Shown here piece after piece: positions 31,189 to 41,941 of a stretch of DNA of 64,000 nucleotides. The position numbers and the translations under genes were made by a program. Each line of letters begins with the position of its first letter. The stretch's first letter is position 1. A model generated the notes under the pieces. It was not told the origin of the DNA. It searched no databases and worked only from the letters and a program-made list of their open reading frames with translations. Origin of the DNA: Tretioscincus oriximinensis (lineage: Eukaryota; Chordata; Lepidosauria; Squamata; Gymnophthalmidae). The stretch covers positions 515,983 to 579,982 of the forward strand of contig JAJVDF010000374.1 of the NCBI GenBank assembly GCA_022410635.1, given 5' to 3'.

Positions 31189-31906
31189 GAATAAAAGAGA
31201 GGAGTCAATCCAACCCAGGTGCACAGAAAGCCCCTTTTTTCCGCTGCAGGGTGAACCGGGCTTGAACTCAACCTAACCTCTGCTCTTAAGGTACTGATGG
31301 CCGGGCCTAACCTGGAACTGAGCCTGACCTCTGCCCCCCGGGCTAATAAATGTGCTCTCACCAGCAGATTTTTGGGAGCTGTAATGTGGCAGATGTGGCT
31401 TTTTAAAGTCAAATTTGATGCTTCCTCTCAGCTTCTGTGCTTGTGGCTCTCTAGAGCTTGGGGGGACAATTGGTGCAGTGGCTAAGAAATGGATTTTCAA
31501 CTGGGAGATCCGGTTTCGAGGCCCTGTACCAGACACGGAGAAGGCCNGAATAAAAGAGAGGAGTCAATCCAACCCAGGTGCACAGAAAGCCCCTTTTTTC
31601 CGCTGCAGGGTGAACCGGGCTTGAACTCAACCTAACCTCTGCTCTTAAGGTACTGATGGCCGGGCCTAACCTGGAACTGAGCCTGACCTCTGCCCCCCGG
31701 GCTAATAAATGTGCTCTCACCAGCAGATTTTTGGGAGCTGTAATGTGGCAGATGTGGCTTTTTAAAGTCAAATTTGATGCTTCCTCTCAGCTTCTGTGCT
31801 TGTGGCTCTCTAGAGCTTGGGGGGACAATTGGTGCAGTGGCTAAGAAATGGATTTTCAACTGGGAGATCCGGTTTCGAGGCCCTGTACCAGACACGGAGA
31901 AGGCCT
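31189..31906 (+). repeat. 359-bp tandem duplication
   Basis: Unit 1 is 31189-31547 and unit 2 is 31548-31906; by eye they are identical apart from an N at the last base of unit 1. Each unit ends inside the head of a type 2 SINE (box B GGTTTCGAGGCC). The N at the joint leaves open an assembly artefact. Confidence 0.9.
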
Positions 31907-32112
31907 TCAACTGGCCTTCAGCTCTAGCCAACTCAGCTATTCAGAAGAAAGTAGATTTGCAATCTACATTTCAATGAGATAAATGGGTACCACCATTAAC
32001 CTGGTAGGGAAGATAAATTCAGGCGTTTGGTGAAAATTAACCTTGTAAACTGGTCTGAGTCCCTTCAGATGAGAAAGGCTGGGTATAAAAACTAGATTCT
32101 TCTCCTTTTTCT
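31829..32112 (+). mobile_element. Type 2 SINE
   Basis: Head ATTGGTGCAGTGGCTAAG (box A) and GGTTTCGAGGCC (box B), body TTAACCTGGTAGGGAAGATA, tail GTCTGAGTCCCTTC and a TTC-rich end. Its head alone is duplicated at about 31470-31547. Confidence 0.8.
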
Positions 32113-32194
32113 TCTCCATTTTCTCTTTCTTCTTCTTCTCCTTCTCGTTGGAAATGCTGCAGGGCTTAATGGAATTATCAGGCTAACACAGTCA

Positions 32195-32345
32195 CACTTT
32201 GAGTCTGAAAATGTCTTCTATATGTGCCAAATGTATGATCTTGGGCGAATTCTTTAGAATTCTCTCAGCCCCACATACTTCACAGGGCATCTGTTGTGGA
32301 GAAAGCAACATTTGGGTATAGGGCAGGGTATATGTACAAATGGAT
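32195..32345 (+). mobile_element. Type 1 SINE, 3' part
   Basis: GATCTTGGGCGAATTC, TCTCAGCCCCACATACTTC and GTATAGGGCAGGGTATATG give the body and tail; the head is missing. Confidence 0.62.
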
Positions 32346-32384
32346 GAATGAAGCCACCTTCCTGTAAGTGGCAAAAATATTTCT

Positions 32385-32640
32385 TGTGGGCAGAACTGGG
32401 CACAGATTGGCTAAAGAGGCTTCCTCCCGCCCAGGACTAGCTGCGGTGCAAGATGGGAGCTGTAATCCACAGCTCTATTCAACTTCCTTGTTAAATAATA
32501 ATGCTGTTGCTGCAGCTTCTGCTTGCTTAAAACAGGAAACAGAAATTTTGCCTGAAGGTGAGAATCAGGAAGCTGGTAGCTTGTTACTGTTTATACAACT
32601 GGCACCTCATTGCTGAACTCAGATTTGCCTGATCTGAATT
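32385..32640 (+). repeat. Dispersed repeat of unknown class, copy 2
   Basis: Aligns with 11375-11690 through GGGCAGAACTGGGCAC, AAGAGGCTTCCTCCC, CAGCTTCTGCTTGCTT and AGGAAACAGAAATTTTGCC. It may be a small nonautonomous element; ends not determined. Confidence 0.55.
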
Positions 32641-32859
32641 AGCTGTAGACGTTTGCATGAAGCATTAGAACCAACCGAGTTAATGCATGCCCTGCAGCCA
32701 CCCCTATGGTCACTCAGATCCTGCCTACATTGTGTGTGCAGCATTATTCATAATCTACTTCGTCTACTTCTTCAGGTGCTGCCTCTTCAGACACTTCAGG
32801 TGCACCTGAAGAAGGAGATGTATCTACGAAAGCTCAGTTGCTTAGGAATTCGTCTCTCG

Positions 32860-33075
32860 TCTGGGAGATCGGGTTTCGAAGCCCTGTGTTGGAAGTGGGG
32901 AGGGCTGAGCACCTTCTACTAGCCTGTAGCTCNAGCCAGCCCAGCTATTCGAAAGCATGAATTGCAAGAAATTGCAACTGACTGCAAGTAGATACATGGG
33001 AACCACCATAGCCTGGTGGGGAAGATAGAATGTCAGCCTTCGGGCAAAATATATCCTTGTAAGCCGCTTTGAGTC
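32860..33075 (+). mobile_element. Type 2 SINE
   Basis: Box B GGGTTTCGAAGCCC, body AGCCTGGTGGGGAAGATAGA, tail GTAAGCCGCTTTGAGTCCC, running straight into a long CTT array. Confidence 0.8.
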
Positions 33076-33076
33076 C

Positions 33077-33267
33077 CTTCTTCTTCTTCTTCTTCTTCTT
33101 CTTCTTCTTCTTCTTCTTCTTCTTCTTCTTCTTCTTCTTCTTCTTCTTCTTCTTCTTCTTCTTCTTCTTCTNTCTTCTTCTTCTTCTTCTTCTTCTTCTT
33201 CTTCTTCTTCTTCTTCTTCTTCTTCTTCTTCTTCTTCTTCTTCTTCTTCTTCTTCTTCTTCTTCTTC
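33077..33267 (+). repeat. Perfect CTT microsatellite, about 190 bp
   Basis: An essentially uninterrupted TTC/CTT array with a single N at 33172, grown from the SINE tail. The poly-Lys/Glu and poly-Phe/Leu frames here are artefacts. Confidence 0.97.
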
Positions 33268-33309
33268 CCCTTGTTAGTCTGCAAGCCCCCTTTGGTGGAT
33301 TTTCTGAAT

Positions 33310-33425
33310 GAAGACTTGGTTCATTTGCCTTCTTCTGTTCAGACTGCTCATCTGGTGGGCCTCTGTGTGGGACAGAATGCTGGACTTAATGGGCTCTGGC
33401 CCCATTCAGTATGGCTCTTCTTATG
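33310..33425 (+). mobile_element. CR1 tail fragment (lineage 1)
   Basis: TTTGCCTTCTTCTGTTCAGA, CTGGTGGGCCTCTGTGTGGG and GTATGGCTCTTCTTATG. Confidence 0.8.
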
Positions 33426-33439
33426 ACTAATGTGACTGT

Positions 33440-34448
33440 TTCTCTGAAGCTGACTGTTGTTGTTGTTGTTATTAACTGTGAAAACTAAGAGAGAACAGAA
33501 CCCTGGAAACCTATTTACAAAATGTCATGTTGCAGCTTCCCACAGCAGGGCCTTCTTTGTGGTGGTACCTGCCCTTTGGAATACTGTCCCTTGACAAACA
33601 TAACATTATGGCACCTTCTGGCCCTTCAAATGTGAATGTTTGTCCATTCCACGCAGCCACAACTCTAAATAACTTTTTATATATTTTTAAATTCTTTTGA
33701 TCCTTGAATTCTAAATTATACATCTATAAATGAAAGAAAGAGCAAATGAGAGAACAAACAAAAGAGTGAAAGAACGAAAGAAAGAAAGAAAGAAGAAGAA
33801 AAAGTACAAACAAAAGAATGAAGGCTGCAAGGAATGAACAAACGGACAAAGGGAGAAAGGAAATAGATAAATAATTACCCTTATTCCTTTGGGAATGTTT
33901 CCATGGCATTTACACATACAGTATTGTGCATTTACACATATTGCACTTTTATGCATATTAAGAATTCTCCAGTTGCAGCCTTAAGTGTCAACTGAACAAG
34001 TCCACAGACTCCCAAGGAAATTCCCCTTCCTCAGCCCAAGAATAATGCATTTAATCAGAATTTATCAGACTACGGCNTGTAAGACCCACAAGTGGTCTGC
34101 GGAGTGTTTCAGGGCAGCTGTGAACATCTCTACCAGGCCCTGTGCATGATTTATTTCTGCTGACAAAAAAGGTCAAAGCCATTTGAACATGTCTAGTTAT
34201 TTGGATTTATTGTCCAGATTACTAGTAGACTATTGGATAATAGTGAAAGTCAAGCTGTTAACCATTCCAGATATCTCACAGTTTTGGGAATGTTCTGTTA
34301 CTTTGTACCTAAGCTTTGTGCCGGTCTGCTTGTGATGTGCGCATGCTTGACTCTGTTCTTCTGTGTGTCAGATATAATTGCATTCTGATTTTTACTCTTG
34401 CTGTGATGACTTGATTTGAATGAAGCTCACAATGGTCACTTGACTAAA
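33440..34448. other. Unclassified sequence with a GAAA-rich tract
   Basis: A purine-rich stretch (AAAGAAAGAAAGAAAG) lies at 33770-33800. A degraded L2-like phrase (GCAGGGCCTTCTTTGTGGTG) is at 33545. No gene seen. Confidence 0.4.
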
Positions 34449-34463
34449 CCAAGTGTCCAATCT

Positions 34464-35366
34464 TTTTTTTTAATATATTTTTTATTGATATATATAAGAT
34501 ATAAGAACATAAGAAGAGCCATACTGGATCAGGCCACAGCCCATCACGTCCAGCATTCTGTGTCACACAGAGGCCCACCAGATGCACCTGGGCAGTCCGA
34601 ACAGAGGAAAGCAAAATATGCTGCTCCTGTTCGTGACTCCCTGCAAATGGTATTTCAAGAGTCCTGCCTGTTGCTCCATCCCGGAGGCTACATCCAGACA
34701 TCCATCCTAGTATCCATTTATACCTTTAGTGTCCATAAACCTGTCTAGTCCTGTCTTGAAACTATCCAAGCTGTTAGCTACCACTACCTCTTCAGGAAGT
34801 AAATTCCACAGGCCGATGACCCTCTGGGTGAAAAAATATGACATTATAAAATACACACATGTAAATACACACATATATATGTTGAAACCAACCATTTCTC
34901 AATACATGTCATATATTAAAAATAAAACCTCCACCTCACCAAAAAGTGCTNCCCTCCCTCCTCCCCCCTACTTGAGGATATCCAACTAAATCTTAGGTAA
35001 ATCTTTTCAAATCCAAAATCCAATATATCATAAATGCCGTGGGTGAATACATCTTATGAAATATCACATAGGTGATGAAGGCCCTCCACTTTACCTCCCA
35101 TACTGGGCGGGATAAAATTCCCAATCTTTTTAGCCTTCTTTCCCTTAAAAAGTCAAAAAGTACAATTTCTGCCATATAATCATACCAGGCTTCCAGGGTA
35201 CATTTCTATTTATCCTTCCATCCTCTTGCTATCTGAATATGCGCTGCCCTTATCCCTTGCTTGAATATATATGTATTTTCTCTCTCTATTTGTCTTACAT
35301 TCTTGTTTCCTATAAGGACCTCTCTTACAACCGGAATATTCACTTGAAATATATTCGTGAATTCCC
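34464..35366 (-). mobile_element. L1 LINE 3' fragment with 15-bp TSD, carrying CR1
   Basis: A T-rich left end (reversed tail) and AT-rich coding remnants lie between two copies of a perfect 15-base duplication, CCAAGTGTCCAATCT (34449-34463 and 35367-35381). The reversed frame near 34993-35175 resembles the C-terminal end of L1-like ORF2. A lineage 1 CR1 has inserted at about 34499-34840, so the real L1 piece is about 560 bp. Confidence 0.78.
34499..34840 (-). mobile_element. CR1 LINE, 3' end (lineage 1), inside L1
   Basis: Octamer end ATAAGAACATAAGAAG followed by tail and the C-terminal coding block in reverse (FTQRVIGLWNLLPEEVVVA). Nearly identical to other recent copies. Confidence 0.9.
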
Positions 35367-35465
35367 CCAAGTGTCCAATCTACAGTATATATTCTTTGTT
35401 ATTTTTATAGACGTTTGTATATAAATAAAGCCTTATAACCTTCCATCAGGAATGATCTCCTGTGT

Positions 35466-36400
35466 ATGGACTTGAGTCAACAGTGCAAAGCAGCTGCAAA
35501 AAAGGCAAACACAATCCTGGGGTGTATTAAGAGGAGCATGGAATCTCGATCACGTGAAGTAAATTTTTACTTTTTTAAAAAAANTTTTTATTGTACAACA
35601 AATTGTGTACAGAGATCTGAACATTGTAAAGCATTGCAATTATGGATAATAAACTGCAAAATATCTATAAACACAATGTTAAGTAGTATTAATTACTATA
35701 ACAAACAAAAAAATTAATTAACTTAAAAACAGTTCAATTCTGGGTATGCAGATGGAAGATTAAGACGGCAAGGAAGGCAGATAGGCAAGCCATTTGGGAA
35801 GCTTGACACTGCAAAGAGCAGCGGAAAATGAAGACAGATCACGTGAAGTAATTATTCCTCTCTACAGTACTTTGATACGGCCACACTTGGAATCCTGTGT
35901 TCAGTTCTGGGGGCCCCAATTTAAAAAGGACATTGATAAACTAGAGCAAGTTCAAAAGAGAGTTACAAGGATGGTGAGTGGTCTGGAAACCATGTCCTAT
36001 GAGGAACAGTTAAAGGATCTGGGGATGTTTAGTCTGCAAAAGAGAAGACTGAGAGGAAACTTGATAGCTGCTTACAAATACCTGAAGGGCTGCCACAGAG
36101 CAGAGGGTTCAGCGTTATTCTCGTTGACACATGGAAGGACTAAAGACAATGGGATGAAACTGCAAGGGGGGAGATTTAGATTAGATATCAGAAAAAAAAA
36201 CTTCCTAACAGTCAGGGTGATAAACCAGTGGAACAAGTTGCCACAGTAGGGGATGAGTTCACCTTTGCTGGAAGTCTTCAAACAGAGGCTGGACAATCAT
36301 CTGTCTGGGACGGTTTAGTGGATCCTGCATTGAGCAGGGGGTTGGACCCCAGGACCCTGGAGGTCCCTTATAACTCTATGATACTATGATTATGTGCTTC
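35466..36400 (+). mobile_element. CR1 LINE (lineage 2), best copy
   Basis: Encodes AAAKKANTILGCIKRSMESR, then after an insertion [40 protein letters not shown] and [20 protein letters not shown], a CR1 C-terminal region distinct from lineage 1. The 3' end has CTATGATACTATGATTATG, the octamer-type end of CR1. Confidence 0.85.
35563..35836 (-). mobile_element. L1-type 3' fragment inside CR1
   Basis: A T-rich start (reversed A-tail) and AT-rich body flanked by a perfect 15-bp duplication GATCACGTGAAGTAA (35548-35562 and 35837-35851). The TSD and A-tail show target-primed reverse transcription into a lineage 2 CR1. Confidence 0.8.
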
Positions 36401-36601
36401 TGAGATATTGCAGGATGGTTTGTATGTACTAAGCAATTTCAAGCACAGCTAATGTGGTATCTGGTAGTCGCCTAGAAAATAAGACAGTTCAGGGAGAATC
36501 TATTCAAACAGTCCATAGAATGTATGCAACATATGAGTTTTCAAAATATCAGGCAATTAGCCAATGTTGTTGATATTAACGCTGACATGTGCTCAACTTT
36601 T

Positions 36602-38968
36602 TCCCCCCAATATTTTTATTGTTTTCAAATGAACCGATAACGTAACAAAATCAATAAATGAATAAAATAATATTCAACAATAATTCAGTTAACTTCCTCC
36701 CCTCCCAACCACCCTCCTTCCCCCTCCCCCATTGCTTGCTACTGTAATATATCAATTAAACAAATTTGTTAGTGCTTTAATATTCTTGTATAATTGATCT
36801 TTAAATAAAATATCTTTATCCATTTTCAGTAATAGTTCCCATCTCTTTTTTGTCATTTCCCACTTCTCTTTCTGATGTTTGCCTAACCATATATCTCTTT
36901 TTTCTTTTAATAGGTCAAATTTATATTGATCAATTAAATATTTATGCCAGATTTCTATTGACCACCCCGCTATTTCTTTCCATTTATATGTCATGACTGA
37001 AGCCGCTACTAATAAAAGTTGTTCAGTCAAGTAATGTTTTCCCCCATGAATATTTGTCTTTTCCAAACAGAGTAAAACACACTCCTCTCCAGACCAAGTC
37101 CTATCAGAGTTAATAAGAATATTAATTTGGCTGGTTATCAAAGTACAAAAATTTTGAACCAACCCCATTCCCACCATACATGCCAGTATGATCCCAGTTC
37201 CTCGTGGCAGTGCCAGCATTTAGATGACATTCCTTGAACAAAATAAGTCAGTCTAGTAGGTGCCCTCTACCATTTATGTAACAACTTCAGTCTCAAGATT
37301 TTTAGTCTATCGTAGCTTTGTTTCCCTCCTTCTTCAAGTCTTCTCTTTATCTGTAATTCCGTTACGCTGGTGTCAGATTTCCATTGCTTATATACAATAG
37401 ATGTAATATTTTCCTGTCCTTGGTTTAAAAGTTTATAAATCATTCCAGCGGTATCTTTTATTTCTTTGAAACCGGTATCTAATAATTTGATCAATTCTAA
37501 AAGAGTTGGCAACATTGTCCAATCTATGAGATGCCTCTTTTAATAACCAGTCCCTAAAAGCTCGACATTTTAACCGCTTCCCGATTCCAAAAGTATTTTC
37601 CCAATGCTGGATTGGTAAAGGGGTATTACTGCTGTCTAAACCATCTCTAATGCATATAAATCCTGCCCTTTGTAATTGCATTAACTCTGTTTTATTCAAC
37701 AATATAAAACATTTATTGAATGAGGAGATGGATTTAAAATTATTATTTATCAGGCCCAATTCTTTCTTCCAATTCTGCCAACTTTCCAATGAAGCTTTTA
37801 AAAGATCTAATTTTATATCTGTTATCCTTTTTTGAGGGATGTCTTAATAATGAGTACAGAGTACTATTATTTAGTAATCTTTCAACCTTAACCCCTTTCC
37901 TTCCAATGTCGTATTCGAGTTCTATTAAATGAGAAATCAAGTAAGCATCACAATAGAATTCAAGCTTAGGAAGACCCCAACCATCTTCCTTCTGAGATTT
38001 GTAGAGAATATCGAATTTTAATCTTGGTTTCTTTCCCCCTACCATCCACAGTCTGTTTTTTATACCAGAGTCTTATTGCTTTTAAGGAATTGGGAATACC
38101 TGAAAAAGGAATAAGAGTTTTGGCAATATAAATGTTTTAACCACTCGTATTATTTAAGGCCTAGTTTTAATCCAGCAGATTTATGAATCTCCATTTGTTC
38201 CTGTGATGTAACCCTTTTTAATAGAATGTTGAACTTTTGGATGTTAATCTCAAGCCCTGATACTTTTAAAATTATGAATAATTCTAGTAATATTTTTGAT
38301 CATGTTTAATGGTTCCTGTGTTATAATCAGAGCATCATCTGCATAGTGATTAATCTTGACAGATTCCTCTCCTATTAAATAACCCTCCCAGGAATCATCA
38401 TCTTGAACTGCATTTGTGAACAGCTCAACCACCAGTGCGAACAGCAGCGGGGACAGCGGACATCCCTGTCTCATGCCGTTATGCAAGTGGAAACCATCCG
38501 AAATGCCAACATTGACTCTGATATATGCTGTATTACGATTATAAACCTCCTGAAGGGTTCTATGGAAGTTATTACTTAAGCCATATTCTTCACAAATTTT
38601 ATACAAATAGTTGTGCTTAACTCAATCAAATGCTTTGTAAATGTCCAATTACAAAAGTGCTAATTTTCCTTTTGTTAAAGAGGCATGGTTTAAAGTATTA
38701 ATTGCCAGTCTAACCGGTTCTTTAATAGTTCTATGTTTAATGAATCCACACTGATCTTCATGAATCAGTTTAGATAGAATTAATTTAAGTCTTTTAGCCA
38801 AAATTTTCATTAAAAATTTATAATATTCGTTACACAAAGAAATTGCCCTATATGGGTCTGTTAGAATGGGGTCCCTGTTAGGTTTTAAAAGTGTAATCAT
38901 TTCGATTTCCCTCCAGGAGTCTGGATCAGATTGATGTTTTAATACTAAATTGAAAATTGCTCACAAGT
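36602..38968 (-). mobile_element. L1 LINE, 5'-truncated, about 2.4 kb
   Basis: Flanked by a 10-bp duplication CTCAACTTTT (36592-36601 and 38969-38978). In reverse it encodes the middle and C-terminal parts of ORF2, with a broken frame. The 5' end, endonuclease and ORF1 are missing. Confidence 0.82.
36752..38900 (-). pseudogene. L1 ORF2 pseudogene (RT and C-terminal region)
   Basis: Read in reverse, 38900-38649 has PYRAISLCNEYYKFLMKILA and EDQCGFIKHRTI (RT fingers), 38606-38250 has GMRQGCPLSPLLFALVVELF and HYADDALII (the YADD catalytic box), and 38045 to 36752 gives the connection and C-terminal region with a Trp-rich end. Stops and frameshifts separate the pieces (near 38640, 38240, 37830, 37500 and 37250). 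It would have provided reverse transcription for L1 mobilisation; it cannot now. Confidence 0.82.
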
Positions 38969-38996
38969 CTCAACTTTTCTTGAATGTGCAGTTTGC

Positions 38997-39345
38997 CAGA
39001 GACAAGGGAAAGTATTTTTTCACCCAGGGGGGATCGGCCTTTGGAATTTACTTCCAGAAGAGGTGGCAGTAGCTAGAAGCTTGGATAGCTTTAAAAGAGG
39101 ATAAGACAAGTTCATGAACACCATGGTTATAAAAAGCTGCTAGGATACTGCCTTGATACTGCCTCCGAGATGGAGCAACAGGCAATATTTCTGAAATACC
39201 ATTTGCTGGAAGGCGGGAACAGGTGAAGGTTTTGCCTTCTTCTGTTTCAGACTGCCCAGCCACTGTATGAGGCAGAATGCTGGACAAGTTGGGCTCTAGC
39301 CCCATTTAGTAGGGTTCCTTTTAAGTTCTTATGTTCTAAGATCTG
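38997..39345 (+). mobile_element. CR1 LINE, 3' end (lineage 1)
   Basis: GACAAGGGAAAGTATTTTTT through GAATTTACTTCCAGAAGAGG to the tail and GTTCTTATGTTCT at about 39330. It is directly next to the truncated 5' end of the L1. A 22-base direct repeat (TCTGATGAATATCTTG) follows at 39343-39385. Confidence 0.82.
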
Positions 39346-39639
39346 ATGAATATCTTGTCTAAGGTCTGATGAATATCTTGTGGTTCCAGACGTAAACAAT
39401 AATAAACTGCCAGCTTCCTATTTCTCTACTTCCTGGTAGAATGCAGATTTCCTGATTTATGGTTTTGTGTTTCTGCTTGCTTTTCTATGCCGTTCTTTCA
39501 CGATGACAAGGGCTTATTATAAAAGCTTGGATGCCTCACAACTTCACAAGGCTCGTAGTAGCAGCTGCAGTAGCCTAAATGTGAAAAAAATGAAACAGAG
39601 CTGTTGTTGTACTGGCAGCAGGGCCTGTTGGGAAGTGTA

Positions 39640-39903
39640 GTTTGAGCAGTGGGCAATTAATATTCATGAATATGCAAATCATCCACCAACATGCATCCCC
39701 CTNGGAAATCCCTGCCCGAGAAATCTGCGAAGCATGCAAGAATTTTTAAAATGTGTGAGAATTTTTAAAGTGAGCAAGATTTTTTTGAAGTGTGTGAGAA
39801 TTTTTTTTTTTACTGAGGGGAGGGTGCCTTTAGGAGTTGGCCCCAGTTGCCAGAACCCCCTAGTGGTTGTGCAGTGAATTTTTTTTAAATAATAATAATA
39901 ATA

Positions 39904-39971
<68 letters not shown>

Positions 39972-40185
39972 TTTAAGTGCGTGAGAATTTTATTTTTATT
40001 TTTTACTGAGGGGAGGGTGCCTTCAGGAGCTGGTCCCAGTTGCCAGAGCCCCCAGTATATTTTTTGGGAAAAAATATTATTTTCCTCAGAAAAAAGGGGG
40101 AAATGGCACCAACCCGGGAGGGCGGGGTAGACACCCCAAAACCAGGTTTGCCCTCCCAAAAGGGGTCATCTGGTTAGCCTACACG
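39640..40185. repeat. Direct-repeat unit around an AAT microsatellite
   Basis: A block with ACTGAGGGGAGGGTGCCTT and CCCAGTTGCCAGA occurs twice, at about 39812-39862 and 40004-40052, on both sides of an AAT array (39888-39968). The word GTGTGAGAATTTTT is repeated upstream. The right end (CAGAAAAAAGGGGGAAATGG, AAGGGGTCATCTGGTTAGCC) matches an arm of the 15084-15283 palindrome. It is probably a related DNA element with an internal duplication. Confidence 0.6.
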
Positions 40186-40544
40186 GGAAGGAGGAAGCCT
40201 CTGTAACCAACCTGCCTCACTCCTGCACACAGAAAACACTTTTGCTGTTTATAGGATGTTGGCTGGGCGACTCGCCTATAGATGATGGTGAATGACTAGA
40301 AGCCGTACAACATTACCTTTATAGTATGGCCAATGTGTTAATCCCCAGCATGATATAATCTCCATCCGAATGTAGCCTAATGCACCATTTTGGATCCCTA
40401 GTCTAAGTCTAGTCTATACTTCATCCAGTGTTGACAGAGAGTACTGGGAGAATTTGGGGCCTGTATTACATCATGCAGAAGGGGACCACGGAACCTTTTC
40501 TAAAACTATTCAAAATCACCGCTGAAATGTCCTAGGGCCGGCTG

Positions 40545-40960
40545 GCTCACACCTCAATTTTAATCCAGTTTCAGTCCACTTTCGGAGAGAGACACATCAG
40601 CAAAGATTTCAGAGAAATAGCCGTGTTAGTCTAGCAGAAAGTCCAGCAAAGGAGCTAGCAGCACTTTGAGACTAACTTGAGAAAAGTGGTTGGCATAAGC
40701 TTTCGTAGACAGATGCATCTGAAAAAGTAGACCTGTCTACGAAAGCTTATGCCAACCACTTTTTCTCAAGTTAGTCTCAAAGTGCTGCTAGCTCCTTTGC
40801 TGGACATCAGCAAAGAGGCAGCATGTTTCCTTTCGGCAGGCTCTAACTCAGAAAACCCACCTGTACAAAAAAAGTTACTATTCACTTTGTGGCTGCAATT
40901 TTCCATTCTGAAAGTTAACTGAAGCTGGATTAAAACTTAGATATAACCAGGTTTAAATTT
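40545..40960. mobile_element. Foldback element carrying a hairpin element
   Basis: Left TTTTAATCCAGTTTCAGTCC with ACTTTCGGA and right GAAAGTTAACTGAAGCTGGATT with AAAAC are inverted partners. Between them sits the 197-bp hairpin element with its own TSD. The outer ends were not resolved. Confidence 0.5.
40607..40803 (+). mobile_element. Hairpin element with 13-bp TSD, copy 2
   Basis: Almost the whole element is a palindrome: arms of about 70 bases running from CCAGCAAAGGAGCTAGCAGC to its complement at the right end, around a short loop with GATGCATCTGAAAAAGTAGA. It starts TTTCAGAGAAATAGCCGTG and is flanked by a perfect 13-base duplication ACATCAGCAAAGA (40594-40606 and 40804-40816). Related single-arm fragments appear at 32800-32850, 41120-41165 and 54890-54985. 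Confidence 0.85.
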
Positions 40961-40989
40961 ATATTTCNCAGAAGGCAGGGAAGCATCGT

Positions 40990-41075
40990 CTTATCTTATT
41001 TTATTTATTTAGATTTTATACCACCCTATGCCCAAGAATCCTTTGCATAGCTAAGCGTGCTGGTGGCATAGGGTC
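40990..41075 (-). mobile_element. Type 1 SINE tail fragment
   Basis: TTTATTTAGATTTTATACCA and CCCTATGCCCAAGAATCC form a reversed SINE tail. Confidence 0.5.
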
Positions 41076-41284
41076 TGAGCACTTTGTCCATATATCCCCA
41101 GGCACCCACAGTAAGGGCTCTAATGCTGGCACCTGAAGAAATAGATGGACCTATGAAAGCTCATGCCCTCTGGCAGTACCTCAGTGTAGGGAAGGGAGAG
41201 CAGGTTTTTCAGCCAAAGGCCAGGGGAAAGAGGTGTATCTTCAAGAATTTTCTGAATGTATACAAAGATGGTGATTGATGCACC

Positions 41285-41600
41285 TCAAGGAAAAACAGGC
41301 AGGACTCCTGAAATACCTACAGGGAGTCAAGAACAGGTACATATTTTGCCTTATTCTGTTCAGATTGCCCAGGTGCAATTGGTGGCCCTCTGAGTGAGAC
41401 AGAATGCTGGCCTTTGGCCCAATTCAGTATGGCTCTTTTTATGTTCTTATGTCCTTATGAGACTGTCTGGGGGCTGCCATGGAGGTTTCCGCAAGGGTTT
41501 CCACCTTCCTAGCCACTGAGCAAGGTGTTATAGTCAGGAGGACCACCTCTGCAGATCTTAAGGCAAGGGCAGGTTAATATGGGAGGAGGCATCACTAGTT
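41285..41600 (+). mobile_element. CR1 tail (lineage 1) then L2-associated repeat
   Basis: 41285-41460 is a CR1 tail (AACAGGCAGGACTCCTGAAA to TTATGTTCTTATGTCC). From 41460 to 41600 GGGGGCTGCCATGGAGG and CTCTGCAGATCTTAAGG match the repeat at 30415-30600. Confidence 0.7.
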
Positions 41601-41941
41601 TGGTTGAATTAGCAGTATATATTTTATTTTATTGTATTGTGAAAAAGAGCTAGCAATTAAACTCTCCCACTGAATGGAATAACAGTTGCAGAACCCTTCT
41701 CCAACAGCAGTTAACCAAGCAACCTTAGACTACTGTTACACTGATCCAATAACAGAACATCTACTCCATGGGCAAAAGAGCCACCAACAATAATGCCAGA
41801 AAGGCAACAGAAAGCAAGTACACATTAGAAAATGGTAATAATAAAATCAAAAGCAATTAGAGTCTATTTGTTTCTAATTACTACTTTAAAAGAATGAGGC
41901 ACTCTTAGGGCAGGTCCTACACCACCAGAAGAGGTGATGTC

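Noticed and set aside
30354..31412. Frames of 110-181 codons, both strands
   Set aside because: They overlap each other, run across a dispersed repeat and a tandem duplication, and show no recognised domain.
31189..31906. CRISPR-like or satellite array
   Set aside because: Only two long units; a simple tandem duplication in a vertebrate genome.
33033..33311. Open frames of poly-Lys, poly-Glu, poly-Phe and poly-Leu
   Set aside because: They are translations of a CTT microsatellite.
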